Part shown: one piece after another, positions 53,476 to 64,000 of the stretch
Position numbering within the stretch: the first letter of the stretch is position 1
How the letters are laid out: each line of letters begins with the position of its first letter
Assembly: GCA_963969595.1 (NCBI GenBank)
Contig: OZ018416.1
Span: 21,778,065 to 21,842,064, forward strand
DNA length: 64,000 nucleotides
Direction: 5' to 3'
Source: Neckera pumila
Lineage: Eukaryota; Streptophyta; Bryopsida; Hypnales; Neckeraceae
Program-made: the position numbers and the translations under genes
Notes under the pieces: generated by a model
The model's database searches: none
The model's input: only the letters and a program-made list of their open reading frames with translations
Told to the model about the DNA's origin: nothing

Positions 53476-56400
53476 TTAGCTCCTCAACTATTGCTCCACA
53501 GCAGAGAAAGAAGCATAGAAAGCGTAGTTCACTCTATTTTTCATCTTCCAAGGCATTGCGCAGATCAAGAATGACTCAAGGGAAAAAACAAGTTTCAAAA
53601 ACTAGCCAGTCGACGCCCAGGAACCTGAAGGAGGTCCTTTGGTTCGGAGGAGGAGTTAGCAGCATGGAAGAGGCTTCTAGAGTGCAGAACTTCAACTCCG
53701 TTCAGGAGATGTCTGAGGAGACTAGTGGTGTACCAAATCGTTCAGGACAAGAAGGAGTTGAGTTTGTAAGCCTCTTTGTATTATATTTGCTATCTTCTAA
53801 ATAATTTAGAATCACTGTTGTTCTCTTTTTATCCCTTCTTTTTCACTATGAGATCTTTTTATATTTCATGTGCTTATTTGCTAATATTCCTTCAACACTT
53901 TTCATCCTAATTCTCTCAATCTACTGCTATTGATGATAAAATAGACAGAAGATTACAGTACGTTTGAGTTTACTATACATATCAGAAATGGATATTTGAT
54001 TAGGCCCTCCAAGAGAGAACAAGAGGGTTGGTCTGTTATCACTATCTTTCAGTTCAATAGTGGACATTAGTCACATTACTCATGCAAACTCTATTAAGGA
54101 ATTCGGTTAGATGTGTGCTGTCAAATATGAAAAATAAAGATGTATGCAAATTATCATTCTATTGGTTCCTCTATTGCTAAACTTTTGGAAATGAATAAAG
54201 AACAATATTAAATCACAAATGACTAGAGTTATCATAAGTGATATATATAATGTCATAAGTCTAGAATTATAAAGCATTGTTTGTTCGACTTGTGTATGTC
54301 AAAAAATTACTAAATTTTATTATATTGACTTTTGAATAGGTTTCAATAATAAAATCAAACAAATTATAACACCATTAAAACTTTTATAAATTAGTTATAA
54401 AATTGAAATAACACTAAACAATGCCAAAAGGTCACACCAAAATTGATTCAAAGGAAAGAATTAATATTTGGGGTCTTCTAAGCTTAGAAGATTGTATCAT
54501 GATTAATCAATCAAAAAAACTTAATGCAGTGGTGGAATGAAATCCAACTTGAGTAAAATAAGTAACCAAATTAAAATATTCCAAAAACATAAAGGTGCTC
54601 ATTGTTATAGTTTATGGAATTATTGTCTTCTAATATTCAATACACATCTGATTCATTATCAAATAAAATTAATGAACTTCTTCTTCTACAATAGTTCTAA
54701 ATCTAGTAGTTTCAAATGAATTAACAATAATTACATCTCAAATTATAATACTGATTTGTAATTGTATATATGTGACAAAGTTTGGATAGTGTCAGTAAGG
54801 GGTTATATAAGCAACAAATTATACCTTGAGTACACTACAGTTACTAAGGATAGAGGTTGCATTTTCATTTGAAAATGAACAAACTTTAATTCATAAGACA
54901 TTTAAAAGAAATGGTATTAGCATAATGCAAGGAATGTCTGATTCTGTCATTTGAAGGTAAAAAAATCAGACTTCCTCATTATATAAATATTCTAGAACTT
55001 CATTGATATAGAATAATTCCTTCAGAATGATGATGAGTTATATTACTATAAATAATGAAAGTACCTATCAGATACTTATACCAATTAAAGATAATGAACT
55101 TATTTATGTTACTATGTTAGTGACTTCTTCTAAAGTTGTGGCAGCAATAATTCTCCCGGCCTTGTGCCACGCTCATTCTTCTTAGATAATAAGCTTATCT
55201 GTAAAGAACAATGCACTACAAATCATGATAATTTGCAATTCTATTCAGGCATTGTTGGTGTTCATTTAACTGCAGCCGTCTTGAAAATTATACAAAAGGA
55301 TTTATGTTAGGCTTTTCCAATCACATAATATACAAGCTTATTCTAGATGAATTCACCTGCAAATTCGCTGAATTCTGTGCACGGGGTCAAGCGTTCTGGA
55401 TTGGAAGCATTTGCAAAAAGGAAATCTGAATCTTCTAATCTAAAAAAGCAAATTCTCCTGATTCCGAATTGAAATCGTTGTAAACTACTAACCCTATGCT
55501 GGACATCGGTTAAACTTTGCGCTGATGCTTCATTTTTGGAAGTTTCCAATTTCAAATTAAAGGACGATCAGTTGTCCTTCGTGGATGGCAAATTCTTGGA
55601 GTCTATCCCAAAATCTCGAGATATTTCCTCTGCCCGTTGGTTACATTCAATCTTGCTTGCGCCCAGAACAAGAGTTCATTCGGTCTTCGCCTCTTTCTCT
55701 GTTGGGGGCTGCATATTGAAATTTTGAAATTCACAAGTTCAGCGACGCCGCGGCCTCCATTGGATTCTCGAGATCTAAATTTTTTTCATGTGGGATCCCT
55801 AGAGTGAGAAGCAAATGGAAAACATGAGAACCACGCGGAGCCGCGCAAGAGAGGAGGAGGCGCTAAACTAGCAGATGAATCCTGCAGCACCAATCAGAGA
55901 CGGAATGAACATGAGAATCTTTTGTGCATTCTTGTTCAAATTCGTAGATCCTTGGCATTCCATAGGCGTCTGATTTTTGGTCCTGCTTTGTGTTGTTGTC
56001 ATTGTGGCTAAATAACTGAAATACTTCAATCGCTACGAGGTAATAGCTAGAAACATTTGCGCATACAACAAGTCCAGTTGTGGTATTTTGATTGAGTATC
56101 TTTGATCCGAACGAGTACCTTTGATCCAAACGATAGCCTTTGATCTCTGGACTTTGAACGATAGCTTGTGATCTCTGGATCCAAACAATAGCCTTTCATC
56201 TCTAGATCCAAACAAATAGCCTTGATCACTGGGTATTCAAGTAATCGCACTCTGACATTTTGATTGAGTAGCTTTGATCCCTACCTGATGGGTTTGTCCA
56301 TCCTCAAATGGTCCAGAGTGTATCCTCAGCGACTAAGCCTACAACGGGCACAACGCGGGGTGAATCGACTGAATAAAAAATTGAATCGCCACAAAGGAAC

Positions 56401-58836
56401 CAGAAAGTGGAGTAGCGCAAACTACCCCAATGACCCCTATCGGCACCGATGGGGGTCATGGGGGTAGCTTGCGCTACCCCACTTTCTGGTTCCTTCATCG
56501 TTAAACCGACTCAAACCAGGGACCCTACTGCGTGGAATATAAGTAACAGCTATGGGGGACCCTTCCACGTATTGACACGAGGCCTTGAGATTCCAAGTCA
56601 GCTGAGGATCAGTCATGTCTTGGAAAGTTCATTAGGCTATAGAAATTTAGAATATTTCTTTCTAGATTATTCTTCTACTACGGTGGTTCGACGATTTCTA
56701 TGAACGACAGCTCCTGGTGGATTGAGAGTTGCTAAGTTCAAGTCGCAGCTCTAAGGAGAAGCGTGCTTCTTCGACCAGTTCGTGTTGCGTATAATGTATA
56801 AGTTGTTGGCTTGAACCAGAAACAGGGGTTGCGTATGCTACCCATTGTTTTTGGTTTCTATACTTAACTGAATTTTTCATGCGTGATTTTCTCCTGAATT
56901 AGTTGTTTTAATCCTTCGTTAGTTCCGTGACTGTCAAGTTCTTCATTCAATTGATGAGAGGATTTTTTGCTTTTGATTTGCAATGAAGCATTGAAGTATA
57001 TGATCATTCTTCCACCATAGTGAACTGAGTATCTAGAGCTGTCGGACAGATTAGTTTCAATTTTGTAAAATTGAATTTACTTAAAAGATATTGGCCAGTA
57101 TTTTTGGATTTTCATTTTGCAAACCAAAATTGGGGGTAGCGCAAGGTACCCCAATGACCCCCGTTGGTGCCGACGGGGGTCATGGGGGAAGCTCGCGCTA
57201 CCCCCAATTTTGGTTTCATTTTCTGCATGTTTCTTAAAACGCAAATGTGGAGGCAAGAAGTGTATAGTTTTTCTAATTTATTACAAATCCGATTCCAAAA
57301 AGAGAGATCAAGGACTAATTTTTCGGGTATTGATGAAACATCTCGAATTCTTATACAAATATCTGCCTAGAAAGTTGTTTTGGCTGGAGAATCAGGACCG
57401 TGCAAACTTTTGGTCTCTCATAAACATCCGCAATTACTAGACCTGCTCTATTTTTGTGATGAGGCCAATTTTCTATTTTGAATCGATTTTCACGTGCATT
57501 CGTTACGATAATTTGGATTGTCTATTTTATGGATATGGAATAAAGAACTCATAGATTATAGATTTAGAGATTCTCCAAGGATTAGGATACTCTTCAAATT
57601 CAGTATTTGAGATTATGAAAATATAGATTATAAACTTCAATTTCAGGGTTCAAAATTAGGAAGCATTGGAATCCCATTTTCACTACCCTAAATAAAACAA
57701 GTCACATATATATTTTTGTATATTCAATTAACAAAACGTAGATTCATTTTCTGAAACATATAGATTTACAAATTCAAATCATAGATAGAAAGTTCAATGA
57801 TTCAAGAAAAAGTTGGTTATTTCTTGATGTTTTGCTTTTTGACTATTAAACATGTAATAGTAGCCAGAATTATGCACTAAGTATTTTGTCTATATTATAT
57901 CAATTTTAGATTCAAAACTAGAATTTCAGGTCTTTGTTTGTTTGAGGTCCTCATCACTAGTTGATTTAAACCTATTTTTTGTATGTTGAAGTCTATTATA
58001 TAATATACTCGATAATTTTGTGAACAATGATACAAGTCATAAGAAGTCATATATAATCAAATTTAATCTATAAATATTATTCTGTGGAGCTCATATCAAA
58101 TTTGCTGTGAAGATTATCTTTTAGTTATATATTATAATGTAATGGCTTTTGCTTAATAATTATTTTGCCAAGACAAATCAATTTGGTTATTTCTTATAAT
58201 TTTGTAAGAGGCTAAAACTCTTTTGAGATTCTCCGTGTCCAATGGATGATCATTGAGGGAATAATCTTGTCTTCTAGTTCTTTGTCACCAATTCTCTCCA
58301 GTATTTGTTTCAATATTCTTCAAGTGAAGAAAATTCTTTTTGAAACTTTAATGGTGAAATTCTGAAAGAGTTTGTTTATTGTGCAGGTCGAGACAATTGA
58401 TGTTGAAAGTAGGCAAGTACCTTCATTGCCTTTGGCAATCGTAGCAATCCCCATTGCAGATATGGCAGGCCCTTCTAAGCCAAGGAGTCCTAGAGAAGCA
58501 GTTATCGACATTTCAAGTAAATCAGTACCAGTAGATATCCCGGATGTGGTAAGTTTGGGGGATATTCTAGATGCATGTGATTGGGCCTGTGACTATATAG
58601 AACAGCCACATCTGAGTCGATTTAGTGGCCAGAAGAAGAGAAAGCACAAACAGCCGGTGTTTTCTCCTGAGAGTTTAAACACCAAGTATAGTTCTGAGAC
58701 CTTATCTTCAGTCTCAATTTGTAGTCCTCAGATAGAAGAATACTGTGAATGTGCTTGTAGTGGAATTGTAGGCAAGCAGGAGGTCGTGTTCATTCACTTG
58801 AGCTCAGACTCAGATTGTAGTATTCATTCCATTTGA
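53460..58836 (+). CDS. Uncharacterised protein, possible N-terminal part of the methyltransferase-like gene
   Basis: Candidate exon 1 (53460-53763) starts at an ATG, is rich in Lys/Arg/Ser and ends at a strong donor GAGTTT|gtaagc. Candidate exon 2 (58387-58836) follows an acceptor ttgtgcag in the same phase and encodes 149 residues to TGA, including a basic KKRKHK segment, a 'VSLGDILDACDWACDYIE' stretch and a Cys pair in ECACSG. Together about 250 residues; basic segments suggest a nuclear protein. The intron would be 4.6 kb. A second donor (GTAAGT, 58550) inside exon 2 allows other structures. It may be part of the gene continuing at 59058. No family was recognised; the join is a prediction. 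Confidence 0.35.
56395..56494. repeat. Near-perfect 100-bp palindrome
   Basis: Two ~48-bp arms pair with about four mismatches. From outside in: AAGGAACCAGAAAGTGG, GTAGCGCAA, CTACCCC, ATGACCCC, with GGCACC at the centre. It would form a long hairpin in single-stranded DNA or RNA. Confidence 0.85.
56813..56857. repeat. Shorter relative of the 100-bp palindrome
   Basis: AACCAGAAACAGGGGTTGCG pairs imperfectly with 'gctacccattgtttttggtt'. It keeps the outer arms of the palindromes at 56395 and 57121 and lacks their centre. Confidence 0.55.
57121..57216. repeat. Near-perfect 96-bp palindrome, second copy
   Basis: Arms AAACCAAAATTGGGGGTAGC, GCAAGGTACCCC and ATGACCCCCG pair around GGTGCC. The inner half is the same as in the palindrome at 56395-56494 (GGGGTAGCGCAAG.TACCCC, ATGACCCCC); the outer ~17 bp differ but remain self-complementary, so pairing rather than sequence is conserved. 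Confidence 0.85.
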
Positions 58837-59057
58837 ATGGTGTGGCTACCTTTTAATTGAGGCTTTAATTGTACTTGTAGATAATGCATATAGCTATGCT
58901 AAGATCCATAATTTTTCACTGTAGTGAATTTTTGTGATCAATTTCATCTCTTGAAGTAAAGTATTACTTTCATACATATGTCTGCATGTGCTATTGAGTT
59001 TTTATTGTTCCTGGTAAACCATCTTCAAGGTTTTGAGTACAGTGCTTGGTATTGTAG
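58837..59057. other. Spacer between coding blocks
   Basis: Short AT-rich stretch ending in tattgtag directly before ATG 59058, which reads equally as a splice acceptor or as a leader. Confidence 0.4.
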
Positions 59058-60653
59058 ATGGATGAGTCTTCCCTTCCCTTAGCCCAAGAAGATCCACCAG
59101 CTGTTACACCGGTGACAGATGAGACGCTGCAACCGGAGATAGGTGTCAATGAGGAAGGAGATTTTCCAATGGAGGATATTGATGATCGGGAAGAAGAAAA
59201 AGACTTGCTCAAAGATGAACTTCGGCGACTACAGAAGGTAGTCTCCGTGGCAACCATTGCGAGTTTGAGGATGGTGCCTCAGATGCACTCACAACTTTGC
59301 ATTCCACTGATACGATTAGTGGCAATGCCAATGGTAAGGTCGACCTTGGCGTCGGACATTGTGAAACTAGAGAATGAGTTTGCTCATGGTTATCGGGAAG
59401 GGGTGGCTGTCTTTTACGTTTCCACCACAAACGAGGGGGGACACACTTCTGAATTCATGGAGGATGAGATGAATAGTTGGGATTCATTGTAGAAGAAACT
59501 GAACGACGAATTCAATGACCAATTGGAGTTGGTGCCCAAATTGAAGTTCATGAGGAACTTGAAGTTTTTTGTGTGTGACGGAAACCACCGTCGAGTTGCT
59601 TGGATGAACTTGATTGACAAGAAGTATTCAAAGGATCCCAAATTTCACAATGAGGTGGATTGCATCATTTTGGATACGAAGGGCAGGGTGGAGTTAGTCA
59701 TGCAAATGATGCATGACATCAACAAGTAAGTATTTCTTTGAAATACGATATCTTTGGATTTGGTAAGTTTGCTAAATCAAATATTTTGGAACTCTTGTAG
59801 CAAGAGATTTCACAGGCTGCAGATGCTGCCGTTCGCAAGTATAACAAGGTGACAGCTTTTGAAGACAAGCATGAGGACGGGGTAGCAAATGCTATAAGGA
59901 TTGCAGCAAAAGCTCAGGCCACAAAATTCTACTCGAAGACGGGGAAATTGTTGGTTGTTGCAAACCTGGCACATGGACAAGGATTTCTTGAAGAGGTGGA
60001 TGTCCTTCAGAAATTTTTAAATTTTTTGTACTTATCTTCTTTGCATTTGACAACTAATATTAATTTATTTTGTTTGCATTTTGCAGGTTGAAAAGCACTG
60101 GACATCAAACTAAATCGCTTGAAAAACGCTTGAAAAATTGCAAATGGTTGCAACTTGCAACACCACAATGATGCACAAAACAAAGTTTCTAAAGTGGTGG
60201 AATTCATCCGTTCCCTTTCAAGAGGCAAGACGGTTTCCAATAAAGCCATGTATAGAAGAGAAGTTTGGGCCCTTCCTCAACAAGTGCATTTGGTGGGCGG
60301 GGGTATGTTTCTTTCTGAGTTCTGTAAATGTGAAGCACCAACTTTTAGAAGTTGGTGCATTTCAAGGCTCTTAGGTACCATTTGTCTTCAAAGTACTTAA
60401 ATGAGAATTTGGTGAGCTATCCTACAGATTGAGGACGCGTCAATTGAGTACTTTGACAATGTGGTGAAGAAGGATAGCCTCACCATTAACATGGCGAGCT
60501 TGAGTATCTTTCAATGTACATCAAAGGATGGAGGAGGAAAATTTGGGATCATGGCTTTGGTCCTTATTTGAAAAGCCAAAACTCGTTCAAGAAGTCCGAC
60601 TCATTTTTGCTCTATGAAGGATCTGATGAGGCCATCCAAAGGGTTATTTTTTG

Positions 60654-61803
60654 GTAAGTTTGTGAATTTCAGCAATGTCTTCTATTTTCAGTAATTTGGA
60701 AGCTGGACAATTGCACTCATTGGTAATCTACTATGGAAATTTACAGTCTATAAGTTTCTTAGTTTTCTATACATTTGATGAGTTTCTAAAAGATTAAAGT
60801 CAAAGAATATGAAGAAGGACATGTATTACTGTGTTAAACTTGATAAACTATAAAAAATCAGAGAATTTCTTGTTTAATTGTTTATACACAATTATAAAGG
60901 ATTTTGAAGTATATTCTTACATATTGCCATAGTCCATAGCATTAATGATAAATACGCATTGATCAATTTGAAATTCAAATATTCTACAAAAGAAGTGATA
61001 TATAAATAGGATTGTATGAAATGAAATGTTTTGGTTTGAAATATAGTTAGTTATACTTCTAAGTTTGCGAAGATGAATTATTCAAGTATCATTATCTCAA
61101 TGGGAAATACTCTACATTATTTGGGATATATTAGACATATTTAAAATCAACTTTAGACAAATCAATCCTATCTAAATAACTGCAAAAGGCTATTTTAGGA
61201 TGACCTAACTTTTAATTGATTTAATTTTAAGAATATTGAGCTCTTTAATATGTAGAAATATATGAATATATGATGTCATTTTTGAAGTTGTTCTATAAAA
61301 ATGTACAAAAGAAATTTCAATTGAATTTTTCATCAATTTTTCTAACACACTATGAAGAGATTATAGAAAATAATTATTTTACTTCAAAAGATACTAGCAA
61401 GAAATAGAAATGAACTTTTAAGGATTTTTTTCTTACTTTTATTGCCAACTTTGTAAAACTGCAGTGTTCAATTGCCTAGCATTGGTATTTTCACCATATA
61501 TATATGATTTTTTTTATTATCATGAGAAGATCTATGAAGAATGAAGTGACATAACCAAAAGTTGGGGTTCCTTGAGGTCCTCCAACTTTTGGTTCTGCCA
61601 GTACATTCTTCATAATTTTTCCCGCGTTTGTGTTTTCACAAATCGTTTTGGACAATAATGCTTTGGATATTAGTTATGCAATTTCATCAAAAATCTAGTG
61701 AACTTTTAGATATAAGTCATCATTTGTTGGAATTCTAAAGTTTGAATGTCTTCTTTTGTAGTTGAGATGTTTTCACTTATAAATTCTCATGTATATAATG
61801 TAG
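60654..61803 (+). other. Intron of the methyltransferase-like pseudogene
   Basis: Bounded by TTTTTTG|gtaagt and aatgtag|ATACTTC. AT-rich and without coding signal. Contains the hairpin at 61536-61611. Confidence 0.5.
61536..61611. repeat. Pre-miRNA-sized hairpin
   Basis: GAAGAATG pairs with CATTCTTC, then a partly paired segment, then AACCAAAAGTTGG pairs perfectly with CCAACTTTTGGTT around a loop of about 16 bases. Arms are about 30 bp with four or five mismatches. It resembles a plant miRNA precursor or a very short MITE; it was not recognised as a known miRNA. Confidence 0.5.
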
Positions 61804-63680
61804 ATACTTCAAATATGAGCTTCTTCCGAAGAGCACCATTGTTCGAGAGGATCTTCCTCTGTCCCTTTCCACGTGGCTTGATTGGAGCTCGGACCAGTGT
61901 ATGTACACCCCCAGCCAGCTTCGGACCTTTACAACAGCGCACTTGGCCGCTAGAGGGTGGTACCTTGATTGTCTTGTGACATTCACGCATCCATCTGAGA
62001 CAGCGTTACGTGAGTCATTGGAAGGACTGGGTGTCATTGATTTGGACGTTCGAGAGTTTGCTGAGCTCATTGATATGCAGAAGAGAAGGGCTATTGCAAG
62101 AAGGACAATAGCTGACAAGAAGAAGGAAACAAAAAAACAGGAGACTCGAGCAAACAAAGAGAAGAAAGAAGCGGAGCGCTTGATCAAGCTGGCTGAGAAA
62201 GAAAATGAGGTAGAGAAGGAGGGGAAGGGGAAAGCCAAAGGTAAGAAGAAGGTTGAAGGTAGCGGCCAAGTTCCAGCATCTTCTACGGTTGACCAGAATT
62301 TACAAATGCAAATCAAGGCTCGAAATGGAATGAAGCGGAAGGCGGTGTTTCCTGAGCTCACAAAAGAGATGGTCACACAAAGCACTCAAGTAGTATGCCT
62401 TGTTGATGATGATGATGTCACCTTGGAGGAGTTGATACTGAACGCCTCAATCATCGACATCGAAGATGACATGACTCTTGATGCTCCAAATTGCTACGTT
62501 GAGGTTATGGATTTCTTGAAGAAGGTAAGCTTTTGTTCTTTGGAATTAACAAATATATATTATCATTAATTCATTGAATGACATACATGGTTCTATAATA
62601 AGAGTTGATTCACTTTCAAATTTTTCATTTGCAAATGGTGGCAGGGAAGGCTCGCACGTATGATGGAGTTGTAAACCAACATCCAGAAGTGGAACTTAAT
62701 TATCTTTGATTGCCATGCAAATTTGTCAGTTCTGGAGGTGTCTACTCTAGTGAATTCGATGCCGTCGTGGAACTCCGACCCTGAGCTGGAGGCCCTCAAT
62801 GGTGCTTTTTCCTTTGCGGAGAACCATTTGCAGGACCATGGCTGCATGATTCTGTTTCATTCACGATGCGCCGCTTTGAAGGGTGACATTGCTGGATTGT
62901 GTGAGGCGTATCCTCAGTTTATAGAGAAGGCCAAGTGGTTGGGTATGAACCGTATGGACTTGACCTCCGCCATTGACAAGACATCAACGATAAGCATTTT
63001 TGAAATCTAAATGATTTGAGTATCAACTAGCTTTGTTAATTTGTTTATTTGTTTCTAATGTGTCATTGTTTCCAATGCTTGCAAACTTTGAAGTTCACCA
63101 TTACCATATTAGTGAAGGATTTTGGACAGAAAGGGAAATCAAAGTTCTCTTTCAAGTGCACAGAGGCAATGGTGAAGGGGAGAGTGGACCTTTTACGGCA
63201 TGACATGTTATTAAATTACACCATGGAGGACACTCAGTTGATCAACGAGGCAACAAGAATTCCGTGCTGGGGGGCTCGTGGAAAGGACACTAGATTTCTG
63301 CAATTCCTCATTGAAGGGACAACAGAAGAAAGAGATTTGGTTTTGGATTGCACAGCATCTATAGGTAAGTTCCAAATTTGAAGTTTAAGTATTTAAATCT
63401 TAATTCTTGTAATGATTCATGAAACTAATGAATTGTACACTGCTCATTGCAAGTGCATCTATTATAGCATGTTGTGGCACCGGGCGCCACATTGTGGCTT
63501 TGGAGGAGCAAAAGGATATCTTTGATGCCGTCCTTCTACCCATGAAGAAGAATATTCCGACCTCAATGGCAGTGGAAGTGAAAGACCTGCCAGGCCGCCA
63601 CCACCGGATGTAGCCTCTCAAGATCCGGACGCCATGACTGTGGTGGCACGGAAGTTTGTTCGGAGAGATAGACCTCGTAA

Positions 63681-64000
63681 GTAAGTTTCAACATTTTTTC
63701 TTTGTTTGTGTACATGATTCTTTTCATATTGTATGAATCTAATATTGTTTTATTTGTTTTTGCAACCGTCAAGCAGTGATACAATCACATGCATTGATGA
63801 AGAAAGGCCTTATTCGTTATATTGGACAAATGGTAGTCTCAATTTTATCCTCGAGTCAAAGATAAACAGTCATAACTATTCAATTTTGAGACTATTTGGA
63901 AATTTGAGACTTTAAAATATTACTATGTATAAAAACCTTTCATTTCCAAAAGGTTGCAGTCTCAACTTATCCTCGACTCGAGGATAAATCCATACAATTG
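63681..64000. other. Window edge, no feature recognised
   Basis: Begins with a donor-like GTAAGT (63678). A short inverted repeat CTCGACTCGAG is at 63973-63983 and two 'gcagtctcaa/tagtctcaa...tcctcgagtc' copies lie at 63833 and 63957. No coding block could be joined in frame. Confidence 0.3.

Larger units (their letters stand above)
53764..58386. other. Long intron or intergenic stretch with palindromes
   Basis: No convincing exon. 55738-55860 is a GC-rich patch with CGCGGAGCCGCGC. Degenerate ~28-bp repeats with 'gatagcctttgatctctgga' and 'tccaaac' lie at 56090-56220. Palindromes follow at 56395-56494, 56813-56857 and 57121-57216. Confidence 0.5.
59058..63680 (+). pseudogene. ParB-like plus DNA N4/N6-methyltransferase-like gene, degenerate
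   Basis: Exon-like blocks: 59058-59725, 59801-59995, 60087-60301, 60428-60653, 61804-62524, 62645-62990, about 63090-63364 and 63437-63680. Block 1 has an acidic coiled segment and then VCDGNHRRVAW (59571-59603), a ParB/sulfiredoxin-type GxxRR-A motif. Block 5 holds a long Lys/Glu-rich helix. Blocks 6-8 look like a beta-class amino-methyltransferase: the strand LIIFD with CHA where DPPY/W is expected (62695-62719), then the SAM-binding half with VLDCTASIG and, after the intron, ASIIACCGTGRHIVALEE. Damage: TAG at 59490, frame changes near 59725, 60100 and 60510, a frameshift at about 62690, loss of the last acceptor (CAAG for CAGG at 63448) and a frameshift near 63590. It probably continues past 63680. 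Confidence 0.6.

Noticed and set aside
61777..62385. 202-codon minus-strand ORF (Phe/Ser-rich)
   Set aside because: Antisense of the Lys/Glu-rich helix exon of the methyltransferase-like pseudogene; AAG/GAA codons read as CTT/TTC on the other strand.
1..64000. CRISPR arrays, LTR retrotransposons, rRNA genes, viral insertions
   Set aside because: No regularly spaced direct repeats with unique spacers, no reverse transcriptase or integrase motifs, no LTR pairs, no rRNA sequence and no viral protein motifs were seen.

Overview
This is a nuclear fragment of a land-plant genome. The evidence is spliced genes with canonical GT-AG introns, plant-specific families (Bet v 1/MLP, LEA14, SCPL20-type serine carboxypeptidase, an extracellular proline-rich protein), AT-rich intergenic DNA and a heavy load of DNA transposons and their non-autonomous derivatives. 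The sequence style and the tandem Bet v 1 gene make me suspect a seedless lineage (bryophyte, lycophyte or fern), but the window alone does not settle this. No bacterial, organellar or viral genes were seen.

Layout. 1-11.1 kb holds no credible gene. It contains layered repeats: a long-TIR element (345-1112), several CATTA-ended MITEs including two facing each other at 8011-9641, a block of SINE-like copies ending in a pure (TTTG)n/(TTTTG)n microsatellite (3.1-5.7 kb), and fragments of a ~920-bp TTAA-bounded repeat. 11.1-20.4 kb is a cluster of four TTAA-bounded repeats; the first is split by a hAT transposon of exactly 5,000 bp (11785-16784) with an 8-bp target duplication, matching terminal repeats and a nearly intact transposase that carries one frameshift near its N-terminus. 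20.4-23.0 kb is a three-exon gene encoding two fused Bet v 1 domains. 23-34 kb is again gene-free and repeat-rich. 34.7-35.7 kb is a two-exon LEA14 gene with ACGT-core (ABRE/G-box) motifs upstream. A Harbinger-type MITE lies at 36498-36886. A secreted proline-rich protein gene (minus strand) and a 14-exon serine carboxypeptidase gene (plus strand) diverge from a shared 1.1-kb region that contains an internal duplication.

46-64 kb is a transposon graveyard. A MULE-type transposase pseudogene (minus strand, 48.4-52.6 kb) lies head-to-head with a plus-strand gene or gene remnant (53.5-63.7 kb). That remnant contains a ParB-like motif, a lysine/glutamate-rich coiled region and the two halves of a DNA N4/N6-methyltransferase-like fold. 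Both are broken by stops and frameshifts. Large perfect or near-perfect palindromes sit in the long intron-like gap between them (56.4, 56.8, 57.1 kb) and a pre-miRNA-sized hairpin at 61.5 kb.

The host genes do not form a pathway. LEA14 (desiccation tolerance), Bet v 1/MLP (ligand binding, stress), the cell-wall protein and the carboxypeptidase are independent housekeeping or stress genes. The most distinctive items are the fused Bet v 1 gene with introns at equivalent places in both halves, the nested complete hAT, the TTAA-bounded family and the possible MULE/methyltransferase composite.
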